Shown here: positions 22,816-30,362 of the stretch, piece by piece
Position numbering within the stretch: position 1 is the first letter of the stretch
Layout of the letters: every line of letters starts with the position of its first letter
Notes under the pieces: model-generated
The model's input: only the letters and a program-made list of their open reading frames with translations
What the model was told of the DNA's origin: nothing
Database searches by the model: none
Position numbers and translations under genes: made by a program
DNA from: Candidatus Saccharibacteria bacterium UBA4387
GTDB lineage: Bacteria; Patescibacteriota; Saccharimonadia; Saccharimonadales; Saccharimonadaceae
NCBI GenBank assembly: GCA_002391075.1
Contig: DGRN01000012.1
Location: forward strand, 817 to 34,864
Length of the DNA stretch: 34,048 bases
Direction of reading: 5' to 3'

Positions 22816-23532
22816 ATGTTTAAAACTTGGTGGCGCGACTATAAAAAATTGTTCGATACCGACCCAAAATGGCTTAGTATCTGGCTCACGATTTATTTTG
22901 CTTTTTTGATGCTCGACCTATTCTATCCAACTTTCGGTGGTACCAGCATCATAAAATACGCCGGCATCTTTAGCTGCATCATTTATGTTTACCAGAAAAA
23001 TCGCCAAGACACGCCGCTGATTTTGGCACTTTTGCTGACTTTTCTGGCCGACACAATTCTTGTCTGGACAGACATGGAGGTTTTTGGTGTCATCATTTTC
23101 GTTTTCGCGCAATTCATGCATATCTTGCGCCAATCCGACAAGCCACCAAAAGACATTATCGGCTTCTCGATTATCATCATTTTCCTATACGCCTTCGCGC
23201 GCCAATACGGTTTTACGCCGCTCTATGCCATCGGCACGATTTACGCTATCGAGATCATGCTAAATCTCGCCCTCAGCGCCAAACGTTACAATAAACACCG
23301 CAACCTACTGCGCGTCCGCTGCGGATTTTATGGCTTCTTGGCATTTATCACCTGCGACACGTGCGTCGGCCTGCGCCACTTGGCACTGGACGGCGTCCTT
23401 CCGCCACAAATCCTACCAATCACATCATTTTTGGTGTGGTTTTTCTATTTTCCATCACAAGTTTTGCTCGCCAACAGCTCCACAATCGAGCCAAAAGAGC
23501 GTAAAGTTGCAAGAAAATCATCCGTGCGCTAA
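22816..23532 (+). CDS. YhhN/TMEM86-like multi-pass membrane protein
   Basis: A 238-residue protein with about eight membrane helices. Two segments recall YhhN (TMEM86/lysoplasmalogenase) proteins: LILALLLTFLADTILVW followed by FGVIIFVFAQFMHILRQ, with the conserved Asp, and a later GFLAFITCDTCVGL followed by LVWFFYFPSQVLLA, which corresponds to the second conserved Asp and the Y-x-x-Q helix. The family may cleave the vinyl ether of lysoplasmalogens, but bacterial activity is little known, so no enzyme is claimed. The next gene has its own -10 within its stop region. Confidence 0.65.
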   Translation: MFKTWWRDYKKLFDTDPKWLSIWLTIYFAFLMLDLFYPTFGGTSIIKYAGIFSCIIYVYQKNRQDTPLILALLLTFLADTILVWTDMEVFGVIIFVFAQFMHILRQSDKPPKDIIGFSIIIIFLYAFARQYGFTPLYAIGTIYAIEIMLNLALSAKRYNKHRNLLRVRCGFYGFLAFITCDTCVGLRHLALDGVLPPQILPITSFLVWFFYFPSQVLLANSSTIEPKERKVARKSSVR

Positions 23533-23535
23533 ACT
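23530..23535 (+). promoter_or_regulatory. -10 of the P-loop gene overlapping the previous stop
   Basis: TGCGC-TAAACT (23530-23535), containing the TAA of the YhhN-like gene; six bases before the ATG at 23542. Confidence 0.5.
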
Positions 23536-23541
23536 AAAGAT

Positions 23542-24045
23542 ATGAATGGGAAGTCTAAACCATACGCTATCTTAGTTTTCGGTGCGCCAATGAGCGGAAA
23601 AACCGTTTTTTCTGAACAATTCAGCGAAAAATACAATGCGCCATTTCTGAATCTGGCCGAACTCCGCGAGCAATATAATGTCAGCCGCAAAGCCTGCATC
23701 ACTCTTATCACGCAAATCGCAAAATGCAAGCAAACCCTAGTCATCGAAGGCGCCATCGAAACCGAAAAACAGCGCAACGAAATCCGCGACATCCTCACAA
23801 AAGCCGGCTACATGCCAGTCCTAATCTGGGTACAGACCGACCTAAACGCCATCAAACAGCGCATGCGCCGTAAATACAAGACAATTGCGGACGCAAAAAC
23901 CGCACTTGCTGAATCTTACAAGAAGATCGAAGCGCCGGCCGACCACGAAGATCCGCTCGTCATCTCTGGAAAACACATGTTCCAAACCCAATGCCGCAAC
24001 GTACTGCTCGGGCTTTCGGAACGCAAAAACGCGCCTAAAAAATGA
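23542..24045 (+). CDS. Small P-loop NTPase / kinase-like protein
   Basis: A 167-residue soluble protein. Walker A is FGAPMSGKTVFS at about residues 13-24, in a fold typical of small nucleoside or adenylate-like kinases; a second element is TLVIEGAIETEKQR near 68, a plausible Walker B-like strand, and LIWVQTDLNAIKQRMRRKY near 100 recalls the lid Arg pair of such kinases. The substrate is unknown. It overlaps the DUF45 metallopeptidase gene by four bases (ATGA). Confidence 0.75.
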   Translation: MNGKSKPYAILVFGAPMSGKTVFSEQFSEKYNAPFLNLAELREQYNVSRKACITLITQIAKCKQTLVIEGAIETEKQRNEIRDILTKAGYMPVLIWVQTDLNAIKQRMRRKYKTIADAKTALAESYKKIEAPADHEDPLVISGKHMFQTQCRNVLLGLSERKNAPKK

Positions 24046-24587
24046 CCTTCAACGACCCCGAATTTGGCGAGGTCGTAGTGCGGCACAATGCCTGGGTTCG
24101 CGGGTATAAAATTTCTGTCGCCACCTCCGGCCACCTTACGATTACCGTTGCGCCAGGCATCGGCGTATTTTTGGCGAAGCGCTTCATCAACGCCTCACGC
24201 GAGGACATCCGCAACAAACTAGATGTCAAAGACCCCTCAACACAACGCGCCCGAGACGCACAGAAAAAGCTGCTCACCAAAAAAGCGCGCGACTACTTGC
24301 CATACCGGCTTGAATTTTGGGCCAAAAAATACGGCTACCAGTATTCCGGCATCCGTCTCTCGCACGCAAACACGCGCTGGGGCTCGCGCAGTTCCAGCGG
24401 CACCATCTCGCTAAACATCGGCCTCATGAAAGTGCCCGAGCCCTTGCGCGACTACGTAATTTTGCACGAGCTGGCTCACATTAATCATATGGACCATTCG
24501 CCAGATTTTTGGGCCGAAGTCGCAGAACACGACCCCAACTACAAGCGACACCGCGCACAACTCAAGCAATTCTCGCCTGGGGTCTAG
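24042..24587 (+). CDS. YgjP-like DUF45 zinc metallopeptidase-fold protein
   Basis: A 181-residue protein of the DUF45/WLM-like family. It carries HELAHINHMDHSPDFW near residue 147, in which HExxH and the downstream His ligate zinc, preceded by NTRWGSRSSSGTISLN, the conserved family stretch WGS...l.LN. Function of the family is unsettled (metallopeptidase; a phosphatase activity has been proposed for YgjP). It is coupled to the P-loop gene. Its stop overlaps the stop of the convergent GHKL-like gene within the palindrome CTAG. Confidence 0.88.
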   Translation: MTFNDPEFGEVVVRHNAWVRGYKISVATSGHLTITVAPGIGVFLAKRFINASREDIRNKLDVKDPSTQRARDAQKKLLTKKARDYLPYRLEFWAKKYGYQYSGIRLSHANTRWGSRSSSGTISLNIGLMKVPEPLRDYVILHELAHINHMDHSPDFWAEVAEHDPNYKRHRAQLKQFSPGV

Positions 24588-24943
24588 TACGGAATTTTCA
24601 AACTTACATTCGTATCGTAACCATAACGCGCCCGCACTTCGTAGCCTTTTTTCTTGAGACTCTCTCGCGTCTTTTCTTCCAGCGTGCGCCCACTGTTTTT
24701 TATATTCAGCACAATATCATCCGCCGTCATCGACTGCGAAATCGTTATATGGTCACCATCGCCGCAATCCTGCAGGGCGCGCTCTATCTGAGATTGAAAA
24801 AAATCATAAACGCTCTGCAACTTTTTCTCCGGAATTCGCACTGACGGATGCTGAATATCCAGCCCCAGTGAAATCCCGCGCTGCTCGCAAATACTCAGCA
24901 GCTCTTGATACAACATCCCGATAATATCCGCGACGGTTTTCAC
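24584..24943 (-). CDS. Degenerate stand-alone GHKL ATPase-like domain
   Basis: A 119-residue protein that looks like only the ATP-binding half of a histidine kinase. Visible are KKLQSVYDFFQSQIERALQD at the N-box position, where the usual Asn residues are missing, HITISQSMTADDIVLNIKNSG at the strand and G1 positions, where the DxG is replaced by KNSG, and the C-terminal strand NVSLKIPY. The missing Asn and Asp suggest no ATP hydrolysis, perhaps a binding module. The start overlaps the GH97 stop (ATGA), so both are translated together. Alternative: an unrelated alpha/beta protein. Confidence 0.55.
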   Translation of the reverse strand: MKTVADIIGMLYQELLSICEQRGISLGLDIQHPSVRIPEKKLQSVYDFFQSQIERALQDCGDGDHITISQSMTADDIVLNIKNSGRTLEEKTRESLKKKGYEVRARYGYDTNVSLKIPY

Positions 24944-26910
24944 GGATGCAAAATCTCCAAAGCAAAGCCACCGCCCGGCGCCATATAGACCTCAAGCCTG
25001 TCGCCTTTGCGCAAAATTTTATCCTCAATGACGTAAGCAAGCTGGTTTTCGCGATAATGTGCATCTTCCGCATCACGATATAGCTTCGCCTTATAATTCA
25101 CGCCTTCTTCCAAAAAGTCGAGATACAATTCCACGCGACGCCCCTCTTCATTAGTTACGCCGCCAACATACCAATCCTTTTTCTTCCATGCCTGGCGCGC
25201 CACCACAAAACTTTTGCCGATTTCGCCAAACAAAGGCACAGACTTTTCCCAAGACAGCGGCACATTCCGAATAAAATTAAACAAATCCGGATAGTTATCC
25301 TTATAGAATTGCGGACGATCCGCCGCCATCTGCATCGACGAATAAATCGTCACGTAATACGCGATTTGCCGCGTAATCGTAGTTGCCATACGCTTCGTGT
25401 AGTTGCACACGTCAAAAATTCCGCTCGTGTAGTCCATTCCGCCCGCCAGCAAGCGAGTGTAGGGCAAGAAACAAGCATGCGACGGCACTAGCGCCCCGCC
25501 TTCGTATTCCTGACCACGCGCACCCTCACGCGTCATCAAATTCGGCCAAGTCCGCTCAATACCAGTGCTCTTAATTGGCTCATGCACATCCAGCATAATG
25601 TGATACTTTGCCGCGAGCTCTAGCGCGCGCTGATAGTGCAACACGCCAAGCTGCGAATGATGGAACTCGCGCTTACCGTTGATAACCATGCGAGAGCCGG
25701 CGTAGCCAGATTTAATGTAGCGCACGCCATACTTATTCAAATACTTATACGAATCTTCGAGCTGCGATTCATAGTTATCTACGAATCCGACCGTTTCGTG
25801 ATGCCCAATCAATTCCACGCCATTTTCGCGTCCATAATCGGTAATTTCCTGAATATTGAAGTCCGGCGTCGAAACCATAAACTTATTATTCACGCCATTC
25901 TGAAGCCAGTCACCCTCCCAGCCATCATTCCAGCCTTCAATCAGCAGTCCTTTGATACCTAAATCGCGGCAATAATCGATGTATTGTTTGGCATGCTCGG
26001 TTGTCGCACCATGCCTATCGCCAGGCGCCCAAGTCCATTCACCCACATACATCGCCCACCAAATGCCAAGAAACTTAATCGGCTCAACCCAATCAAAATC
26101 TTCGCGCGGCGCCTCATTTAAGTTCAACATCAAGCGACTCGTCGTCAAATCTAGCGCGTCATTCTCGATAATCATCATGCGCCACGGCGTCGAAAACGGC
26201 AACGAAACATGCGCCCGAGCGCCATCCGAAAGCGGCGTAATGTCCGAGCAGAGCGAACCGCGCTTATTCAACTTCACGGTCATCGAACCATAGTTATATA
26301 GCGCCGCCTCGTGCAAAGCCACATAATGCCCAGCCGTCGTCAAAATCGTCAGCGGCGTATGCACCGATTCTTTCAGGTCGCGCACGCGATGTTCATGATA
26401 GTCATACTCATAGCGATCCGGCTGAAATGCCGGAATGCTCCAAGATCTACAATTCGTGTCAAAACTAAACTCCGTCAGCTCATCGAGAATCGTGATTTGC
26501 GACATTTCCGGTTGCGCCGGAATCTCGTAGCGGAACGCGATCCCGTCGTCATAGGCACGAAAACGCAAGGTCAACAGGCGCGCCGGCTTCACGACTTCCT
26601 CGAGATAAATCACGGTTTCATTATAGTTGTCGCGAATTACGCGCTGCTCACCCCACTTCGCCTCCCACGTCTGGTCAGTCGTACGATTGTAGGCGCGCAC
26701 CACACACAAACCTTCGCCCAGCGGATGCATATCTTGCAGTTCCATGCCCAATCGCGAGCGCCGCACGATCATTTTTCCATCTTTTTCTACCTCGTAAAAA
26801 ATCCGCCCGTGCTCCAATACGAAAGATAAATTAATCCGACCATTCGGAGATTTCACCTCGTAAATCGCATCTGTTTTCTGCTTTTTGAACAGCCCACCCC
26901 AAAAACTCAT
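24940..26910 (-). CDS. Glycoside hydrolase family 97 (alpha-glucosidase/galactosidase type)
   Basis: A 656-residue enzyme with GH97 order: N-terminal beta-sandwich (SPNGRINLSFVLE, then a long beta region), catalytic barrel with WTWAPGDRHGATTEHAKQYIDYC, GLLIEGWNDGWEGDW, and C-terminal beta domain with GGVTNEEGRRVELYLDF. HEPIKSTGIERTWPNLMTREG near residue 443 is diagnostic. At the strand where retaining members have an Asp nucleophile the sequence is YIKSGYAG near 398, so it probably belongs to the inverting SusB-like group; this is inference from the family. The frame extends back to 27000, but a GGAGGT ribosome binding site fixes ATG 26910. No signal peptide is seen (MSFWGGLFKKQK), unlike most GH97 enzymes, which are periplasmic. 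Coupled to the GHKL-like gene. Confidence 0.9.
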   Translation of the reverse strand: MSFWGGLFKKQKTDAIYEVKSPNGRINLSFVLEHGRIFYEVEKDGKMIVRRSRLGMELQDMHPLGEGLCVVRAYNRTTDQTWEAKWGEQRVIRDNYNETVIYLEEVVKPARLLTLRFRAYDDGIAFRYEIPAQPEMSQITILDELTEFSFDTNCRSWSIPAFQPDRYEYDYHEHRVRDLKESVHTPLTILTTAGHYVALHEAALYNYGSMTVKLNKRGSLCSDITPLSDGARAHVSLPFSTPWRMMIIENDALDLTTSRLMLNLNEAPREDFDWVEPIKFLGIWWAMYVGEWTWAPGDRHGATTEHAKQYIDYCRDLGIKGLLIEGWNDGWEGDWLQNGVNNKFMVSTPDFNIQEITDYGRENGVELIGHHETVGFVDNYESQLEDSYKYLNKYGVRYIKSGYAGSRMVINGKREFHHSQLGVLHYQRALELAAKYHIMLDVHEPIKSTGIERTWPNLMTREGARGQEYEGGALVPSHACFLPYTRLLAGGMDYTSGIFDVCNYTKRMATTITRQIAYYVTIYSSMQMAADRPQFYKDNYPDLFNFIRNVPLSWEKSVPLFGEIGKSFVVARQAWKKKDWYVGGVTNEEGRRVELYLDFLEEGVNYKAKLYRDAEDAHYRENQLAYVIEDKILRKGDRLEVYMAPGGGFALEILHP

Positions 26911-26930
26911 AAAACCTCCAAATCTAACAT
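26907..26930 (-). CDS. Leaderless 7-codon upstream ORF overlapping the GH97 start
   Basis: The ATG (26928-26930) lies six bases after the TACAAT -10 and encodes MLDLEVL; the TGA stop shares bases with the GH97 ATG (ATGA), and the GGAGGT of GH97 lies inside this ORF. It could deliver terminating ribosomes to the GH97 start. Candidate only, from position and not from coding signal. Confidence 0.4.
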   Translation of the reverse strand: MLDLEVL

Positions 26931-26936
26931 AAGTAC

Positions 26937-26959
26937 ATTGTAGCATAAAGTTGTATAAT
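26937..26959. promoter_or_regulatory. Divergent promoters for GH97(-) and the transporter gene(+)
   Basis: Minus strand TATGC-TACAAT (complement 26937-26942) for the GH97 operon. Plus strand TTG-TATAAT (26954-26959) lies seven bases before the ATG at 26967. Confidence 0.65.
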
Positions 26960-26966
26960 AATTCTA

Positions 26967-27875
26967 ATGCTTTGGATAATTCTATGCGTCGCGACCGCAA
27001 TTATTTACTCAATTAGCACCTTTTTTGATAACTACGTCATTGACGTTTTTTATAAATCCAAAACACCTCAAGCCGTCAAAACCGTAAACGGCCGCATTTA
27101 TCTGATTTTTGCCGCCATTTTGCTACCACTCTTCGCGAAAGATATCGGCAGCATAAATAACGCCATTTTAGCAACCTTCGCCGGCTTTATCATGTCACTC
27201 GCCGGCATCCCATACATTCTGGGCTTCAAGAACGAGGAATCCACCGGCGCCGCCGTTTATTTCCAGATGCAGCCACTAATTATGCTCATCGCCGACATCG
27301 CCTTCCTTGGCAAAGATTTCTCGCCAATGCAAGGCCTCGGCTTCATCGTCACGCTTTGCGCACCGCTCGTCATCATTTTTTCGAACCGCCGCAAAAGCGC
27401 ACGCGAGCACAGCCTCTTTTCGGCCGGCATGTTCCTAACTCATGTCACACTTGCCTCTGTTTCCGGCGCCATTTTCGCAAGCATCGGCAACCGCGCCAGC
27501 GCATTCTCCGTTTTCGCATTCTGGATTCTCGGACGCGGTATCAGCGACTTCCTCATGAGCTTCACTCCATCGTGGCGCAAGCGCTTCAAATATGTCCGCA
27601 GAAGATACGGTCTCAAAATGCTCGTCCCGCACATTTTCAACGTCACGATTTGCGTCGTTGCGGATTTCCTCTTCAGGTTCGCCTTCACCATTACCGCCAC
27701 TTCGCTCGCCTCCGTTGTTACCAATGCGCTAGAGTTAATTTTCACTTTCGTCCTCGGCATCATCCTAACCCTAATCATTCCAAAATTTGGCCGCGAAGAA
27801 CTAACAAAACGCAAGATCATTGCGCATGCTATCGCCGTCGCTTTCGCTATTGCCGGGATCATCATTCTGAAATAA
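26967..27875 (+). CDS. EamA/DMT-superfamily-like membrane transporter
   Basis: A 302-residue protein with about ten predicted helices in two similar halves, as in drug/metabolite transporters. Segments include LWIILCVATAIIYSISTFF, GIPYILGFKNEESTGAAVYFQMQP, where EamA proteins have a similar A-x-x-x-x-x-P loop, and FTFVLGIILTLIIPKF plus IAVAFAIAGIIILK at the end. Substrate cannot be inferred. It is leaderless and divergent from the GH97 operon. The fold is an inference from pattern, not from a signature motif. Confidence 0.7.
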   Translation: MLWIILCVATAIIYSISTFFDNYVIDVFYKSKTPQAVKTVNGRIYLIFAAILLPLFAKDIGSINNAILATFAGFIMSLAGIPYILGFKNEESTGAAVYFQMQPLIMLIADIAFLGKDFSPMQGLGFIVTLCAPLVIIFSNRRKSAREHSLFSAGMFLTHVTLASVSGAIFASIGNRASAFSVFAFWILGRGISDFLMSFTPSWRKRFKYVRRRYGLKMLVPHIFNVTICVVADFLFRFAFTITATSLASVVTNALELIFTFVLGIILTLIIPKFGREELTKRKIIAHAIAVAFAIAGIIILK

Positions 27876-27885
27876 ACACTTATGC

Positions 27886-27891
27886 TATAAT
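27886..27891 (+). promoter_or_regulatory. Promoter -10 of the pilin-like gene
   Basis: TATGC-TATAAT (27886-27891), shortly after the transporter stop; leader with AGGAG five bases before the ATG at 27918. Confidence 0.7.
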
Positions 27892-27917
27892 TGCATTAAA
27901 TTAACACAGGAGCAACA

Positions 27918-28541
27918 ATGTCAAAAAACAGAAGTAGGGGGGGCTTTACAATCATTGAGGTCGTGCTAGTTCTAGCAATCGCCGGCCTCATCTTCTTGAT
28001 GGTCTTCATCGCACTGCCAGCCCTGCAGCGTGGCCAACGCAATACTCAGCGCAAGAACGACTTGAGCCGCATCGTAACCGCCGTTTCTTCTTATCAGGCC
28101 AACAATAGTAACAAATTACCATTCAAAACAACTGGTACATACAAACTGGGGAACAATAGTACCGACACGGAAAAAGAAATAAATCCATTCGTACAGCGTT
28201 ATATCATCGCGGGCGGAGATAACGCCCAGTTTCAAGACCCAGACGGAGAGTCGTATATTATGGCCTATGGCGGGAATTTCACTGGCAATGATAATACTAG
28301 TCCATTCGGAAACGCCAACGGCTTGTTAATGTTTATAGGCGCGCCAACAGAATCGTCTACAACCGTAAAAAATCAAGCCTATGACACTAGTAAACTACCG
28401 TTCAATCACTATATTTACGTAGCCACACAAGCAAAGTGTGGCTCATCGGAAGGCACCCTATCAAAAGGCTCCGGAAAAAATGATTTTGCCTTGATGTATG
28501 TTCTCGAAGGCGGCTCAGTTACCTGCGCCGACAACCAATAG
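27918..28541 (+). CDS. Type IV prepilin-like protein
   Basis: A 207-residue protein with a basic leader ending GG, followed by FTIIEVVLVLAIAGLIFLM, the canonical prepilin cleavage (G|F), Glu at +5 and hydrophobic stalk. The rest is a pilin head with RKNDLSRIVTAVSSYQ following the helix, and two cysteines at about 172 and 205 (AKCGSS, VTCADN) that can close a C-terminal disulfide loop. Type IV pili serve adhesion and twitching in Saccharibacteria relatives. Other pilus genes are not in the window. It uses a Shine-Dalgarno, has its own promoter and ends before a terminator. Confidence 0.92.
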   Translation: MSKNRSRGGFTIIEVVLVLAIAGLIFLMVFIALPALQRGQRNTQRKNDLSRIVTAVSSYQANNSNKLPFKTTGTYKLGNNSTDTEKEINPFVQRYIIAGGDNAQFQDPDGESYIMAYGGNFTGNDNTSPFGNANGLLMFIGAPTESSTTVKNQAYDTSKLPFNHYIYVATQAKCGSSEGTLSKGSGKNDFALMYVLEGGSVTCADNQ

Positions 28542-28548
28542 CCCAACC

Positions 28549-28576
28549 AAGTAGCACCAGAAGGTGCTACTTTTTT
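28549..28576 (+). terminator. Terminator of the pilin-like gene
   Basis: AAGTAGCACC / GGTGCTACTT stem with short loop, then a T run (T6 at 28571-28576). Confidence 0.88.
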
Positions 28577-28587
28577 ACAAAATAATA

Positions 28588-28593
28588 TACAAT
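28588..28593 (+). promoter_or_regulatory. -10 of the 28600 gene
   Basis: ATA-TACAAT (28588-28593), six bases before the ATG at 28600; leaderless. Confidence 0.55.
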
Positions 28594-28599
28594 AAAACC

Positions 28600-29121
28600 A
28601 TGAACATTATAGAATCAATCATCGGAATACTACTAGTCGCCGCCGTGCTTTTCTACGGCTACCGACTCAAGCGCGTGGCGTTCGCCATCATCTGGTTCGC
28701 GCTAGGTTACTCAATCATCAAGACCATTCTGCCAGACTACATTCAGGGCGATTTCTTGCGCACACTCGTGCCGGTCTGCGGAGGCCTCTTGCTCGCACTC
28801 ATCGGCATCAGCATCGAGCGTTTCGCCGTCTTCGCCACCACAGCCGTCGCCACCTATTCCATCGCCGCCGAAGTCATCGGCACCTCCACATGGGCCGAAA
28901 TCGGCATCGCAATCGCCATCGCAGTAATCGTCGGCGGCATCGCGGTTGCCTTGATGAAGCCGGCAATCATCGCCGCCACTGCCTGCGCCGCCGCGCACGT
29001 CATCGCGCGCTCGCTTATTAGCCTTATCGGCCTCGCGCACGACCCGTGGTATCTAATTCTTCTAGTCGTAATCGCCGCAATTGGCGCACTATATCAGTTC
29101 AAAAACACCCGGACGCTATAA
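28600..29121 (+). CDS. Multi-pass membrane protein, DUF4203/TMEM198-like
   Basis: A 173-residue protein made almost wholly of membrane helices (about seven): IIGILLVAAVLFYGYRL, AFAIIWFALGYSIIK, LVPVCGGLLLALIGISI, FAVFATTAVATYSIAAE, IAIAIAVIVGGIAVALM, and two at the end (LILLVVIAAIGALYQF). The Gly/Ala-rich helices with small-residue spacing recall TMEM198/DUF4203 proteins; this is a weak match. The frame extends to 28564, inside the terminator, so ATG 28600, six bases after TACAAT, is the start. Confidence 0.7.
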   Translation: MNIIESIIGILLVAAVLFYGYRLKRVAFAIIWFALGYSIIKTILPDYIQGDFLRTLVPVCGGLLLALIGISIERFAVFATTAVATYSIAAEVIGTSTWAEIGIAIAIAVIVGGIAVALMKPAIIAATACAAAHVIARSLISLIGLAHDPWYLILLVVIAAIGALYQFKNTRTL

Positions 29122-29152
29122 AAATCACCCCGCGCGAGCGGGGTATTTTTTA
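29121..29152. terminator. Bidirectional terminator between convergent genes
   Basis: ACCCCGC-GCGA-GCGGGGT (29127-29144) with A-rich left side and T7 right side; overlaps the stop of the DUF2974 gene. Confidence 0.85.
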
Positions 29153-30211
29153 AGCCTTTTTCACTTCGCCATAGCAACTCATAATCAAATCTTTGACCAG
29201 TTTTTTCGACTCTTCGTCCACATCCTTATTAAAGCGACTCACCACCCGCAAAATATTACGTGGATTCTTTAGCTGAATCGTCTCCAGAACGCCGGCTTTC
29301 TGCATCGTTCCGAAAATCGCCATGCCAATTCGCTTTCGCTGCGCGTCGCTATGCGTATCCAACCAACGAATAATGCTTTTTTCGATCGCCGCCGACTTCG
29401 GACTCAAGGCTCCACGCACAAGTTTACTATCCTCGATCTGCCAAGTCGATATCGCATGCGATACTGGCGCCATCTTCGAAGATTTAATTACCCGATAACT
29501 ATCGTGCCGCAACATTACGCCAAAAAACGAGGTCTCTGGCACAATATGAACATATTTTGACTTAATACTCCTGTATCGCGCCGACTCAAACTCTCGCTTC
29601 CTCAGACCAGGACCGTCATTGCTATAAACACGCAAAATCTTGCGCTTCTTCCAACGACTCATAAACATCGCCGATACCAAAGCCAAATTTCCACCCTTAG
29701 AATGGCCGCCCACAATCACATCAGGCCCAAAAGTCTTAATATTTCGATTCAAATATTCAACCGCCTGTACATGCGACGGGACAGGGAAGAAGCAGGCCAA
29801 ATCCACGTCCTCTTTCCATCCAGAAATCAGCTGATCCGTCCCCTCGAAAGCCACATAAATCAAGTCTGGCAAAATCTCAAAAGTCATCGCGCCAAACTGC
29901 ATATCCGAATTCACGTTATAGTCGTAGTCGGTAATGCGCAAATCTTTATAACGCGGCGCCGCCATAACTACCTCGAGCATTTTATAGGCATCCGCCATCG
30001 CAATACCCAGCTTTTTTACGTCAGCATAATGATGCGTCTGCGTATATTCCGCCCCAATCTCACCAATCGTATGGCGTCCGTCATCTACCTTCGTATCGCG
30101 CAAATCGCAATAGGCTAGCTCAGAAAAAATCAGATTATCAATCTCATTAAAGCGTTTTTGACTGAAAGTCTTGTCGCCATACTTTTTTATGTAATCAAAC
30201 ACATTCGCCAT
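29150..30211 (-). CDS. DUF2974 (Mbeg1-like) alpha/beta hydrolase
   Basis: A 353-residue protein. It opens with MANVFDYIKKYGDKTF and NEIDNLIFSELAYCD, the typical front of DUF2974 proteins. The nucleophile elbow is GGHSKGGNLALVSAMF near residue 175, with the Ser of GxSxG; an Asp in YSNDGPG near 200 and a His in HAISTW near 255 are plausible triad members. It is probably an esterase or lipase; the substrate is unknown. There is no signal peptide. The ATG at 30211 lies seven bases after TATAAT, so it is leaderless. Confidence 0.88.
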   Translation of the reverse strand: MANVFDYIKKYGDKTFSQKRFNEIDNLIFSELAYCDLRDTKVDDGRHTIGEIGAEYTQTHHYADVKKLGIAMADAYKMLEVVMAAPRYKDLRITDYDYNVNSDMQFGAMTFEILPDLIYVAFEGTDQLISGWKEDVDLACFFPVPSHVQAVEYLNRNIKTFGPDVIVGGHSKGGNLALVSAMFMSRWKKRKILRVYSNDGPGLRKREFESARYRSIKSKYVHIVPETSFFGVMLRHDSYRVIKSSKMAPVSHAISTWQIEDSKLVRGALSPKSAAIEKSIIRWLDTHSDAQRKRIGMAIFGTMQKAGVLETIQLKNPRNILRVVSRFNKDVDEESKKLVKDLIMSCYGEVKKA

Positions 30212-30218
30212 TGCTTAA

Positions 30219-30260
30219 ATTATACATCATATTGACTATTATTCCAATTCATGATATAAT
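30219..30260. promoter_or_regulatory. Divergent promoters for 30211(-) and 30302(+)
   Basis: Minus-strand TATAAT (complement 30219-30224) for the DUF2974 gene. Plus-strand TTGACT (30233-30238), 16-base spacer, TGA-TATAAT (30255-30260), followed after six bases by the ATG at 30267. Confidence 0.7.
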
Positions 30261-30266
30261 ATAAGA

Positions 30267-30362
30267 ATGCACCTTACCATTTCGCCAAAGGAGGCTTCAC
30301 TATGGACGAAAAGTTACTCACATCGGTCGCCAACATGCTCCGCAAAGGAAAGGCGCCCTTAG
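30267..30362 (+). CDS. Leaderless upstream ORF overlapping the sigma-region-4-like gene
   Basis: The ATG is at the predicted transcript start and opens MHLTISPKEASLW and so on for 31 codons in a different frame, running through the ribosome binding site and start of the 30302 gene. If translated, it would compete with that start. Candidate only. Confidence 0.3.
   Translation: MHLTISPKEASLWTKSYSHRSPTCSAKERRP

Noticed and set aside
26310..26830. 172-codon plus-strand frame inside the GH97 gene
   Set aside because: Shadow of the minus-strand gene; the sequence is His/Arg-rich as expected for a mirror frame and has no start signals.
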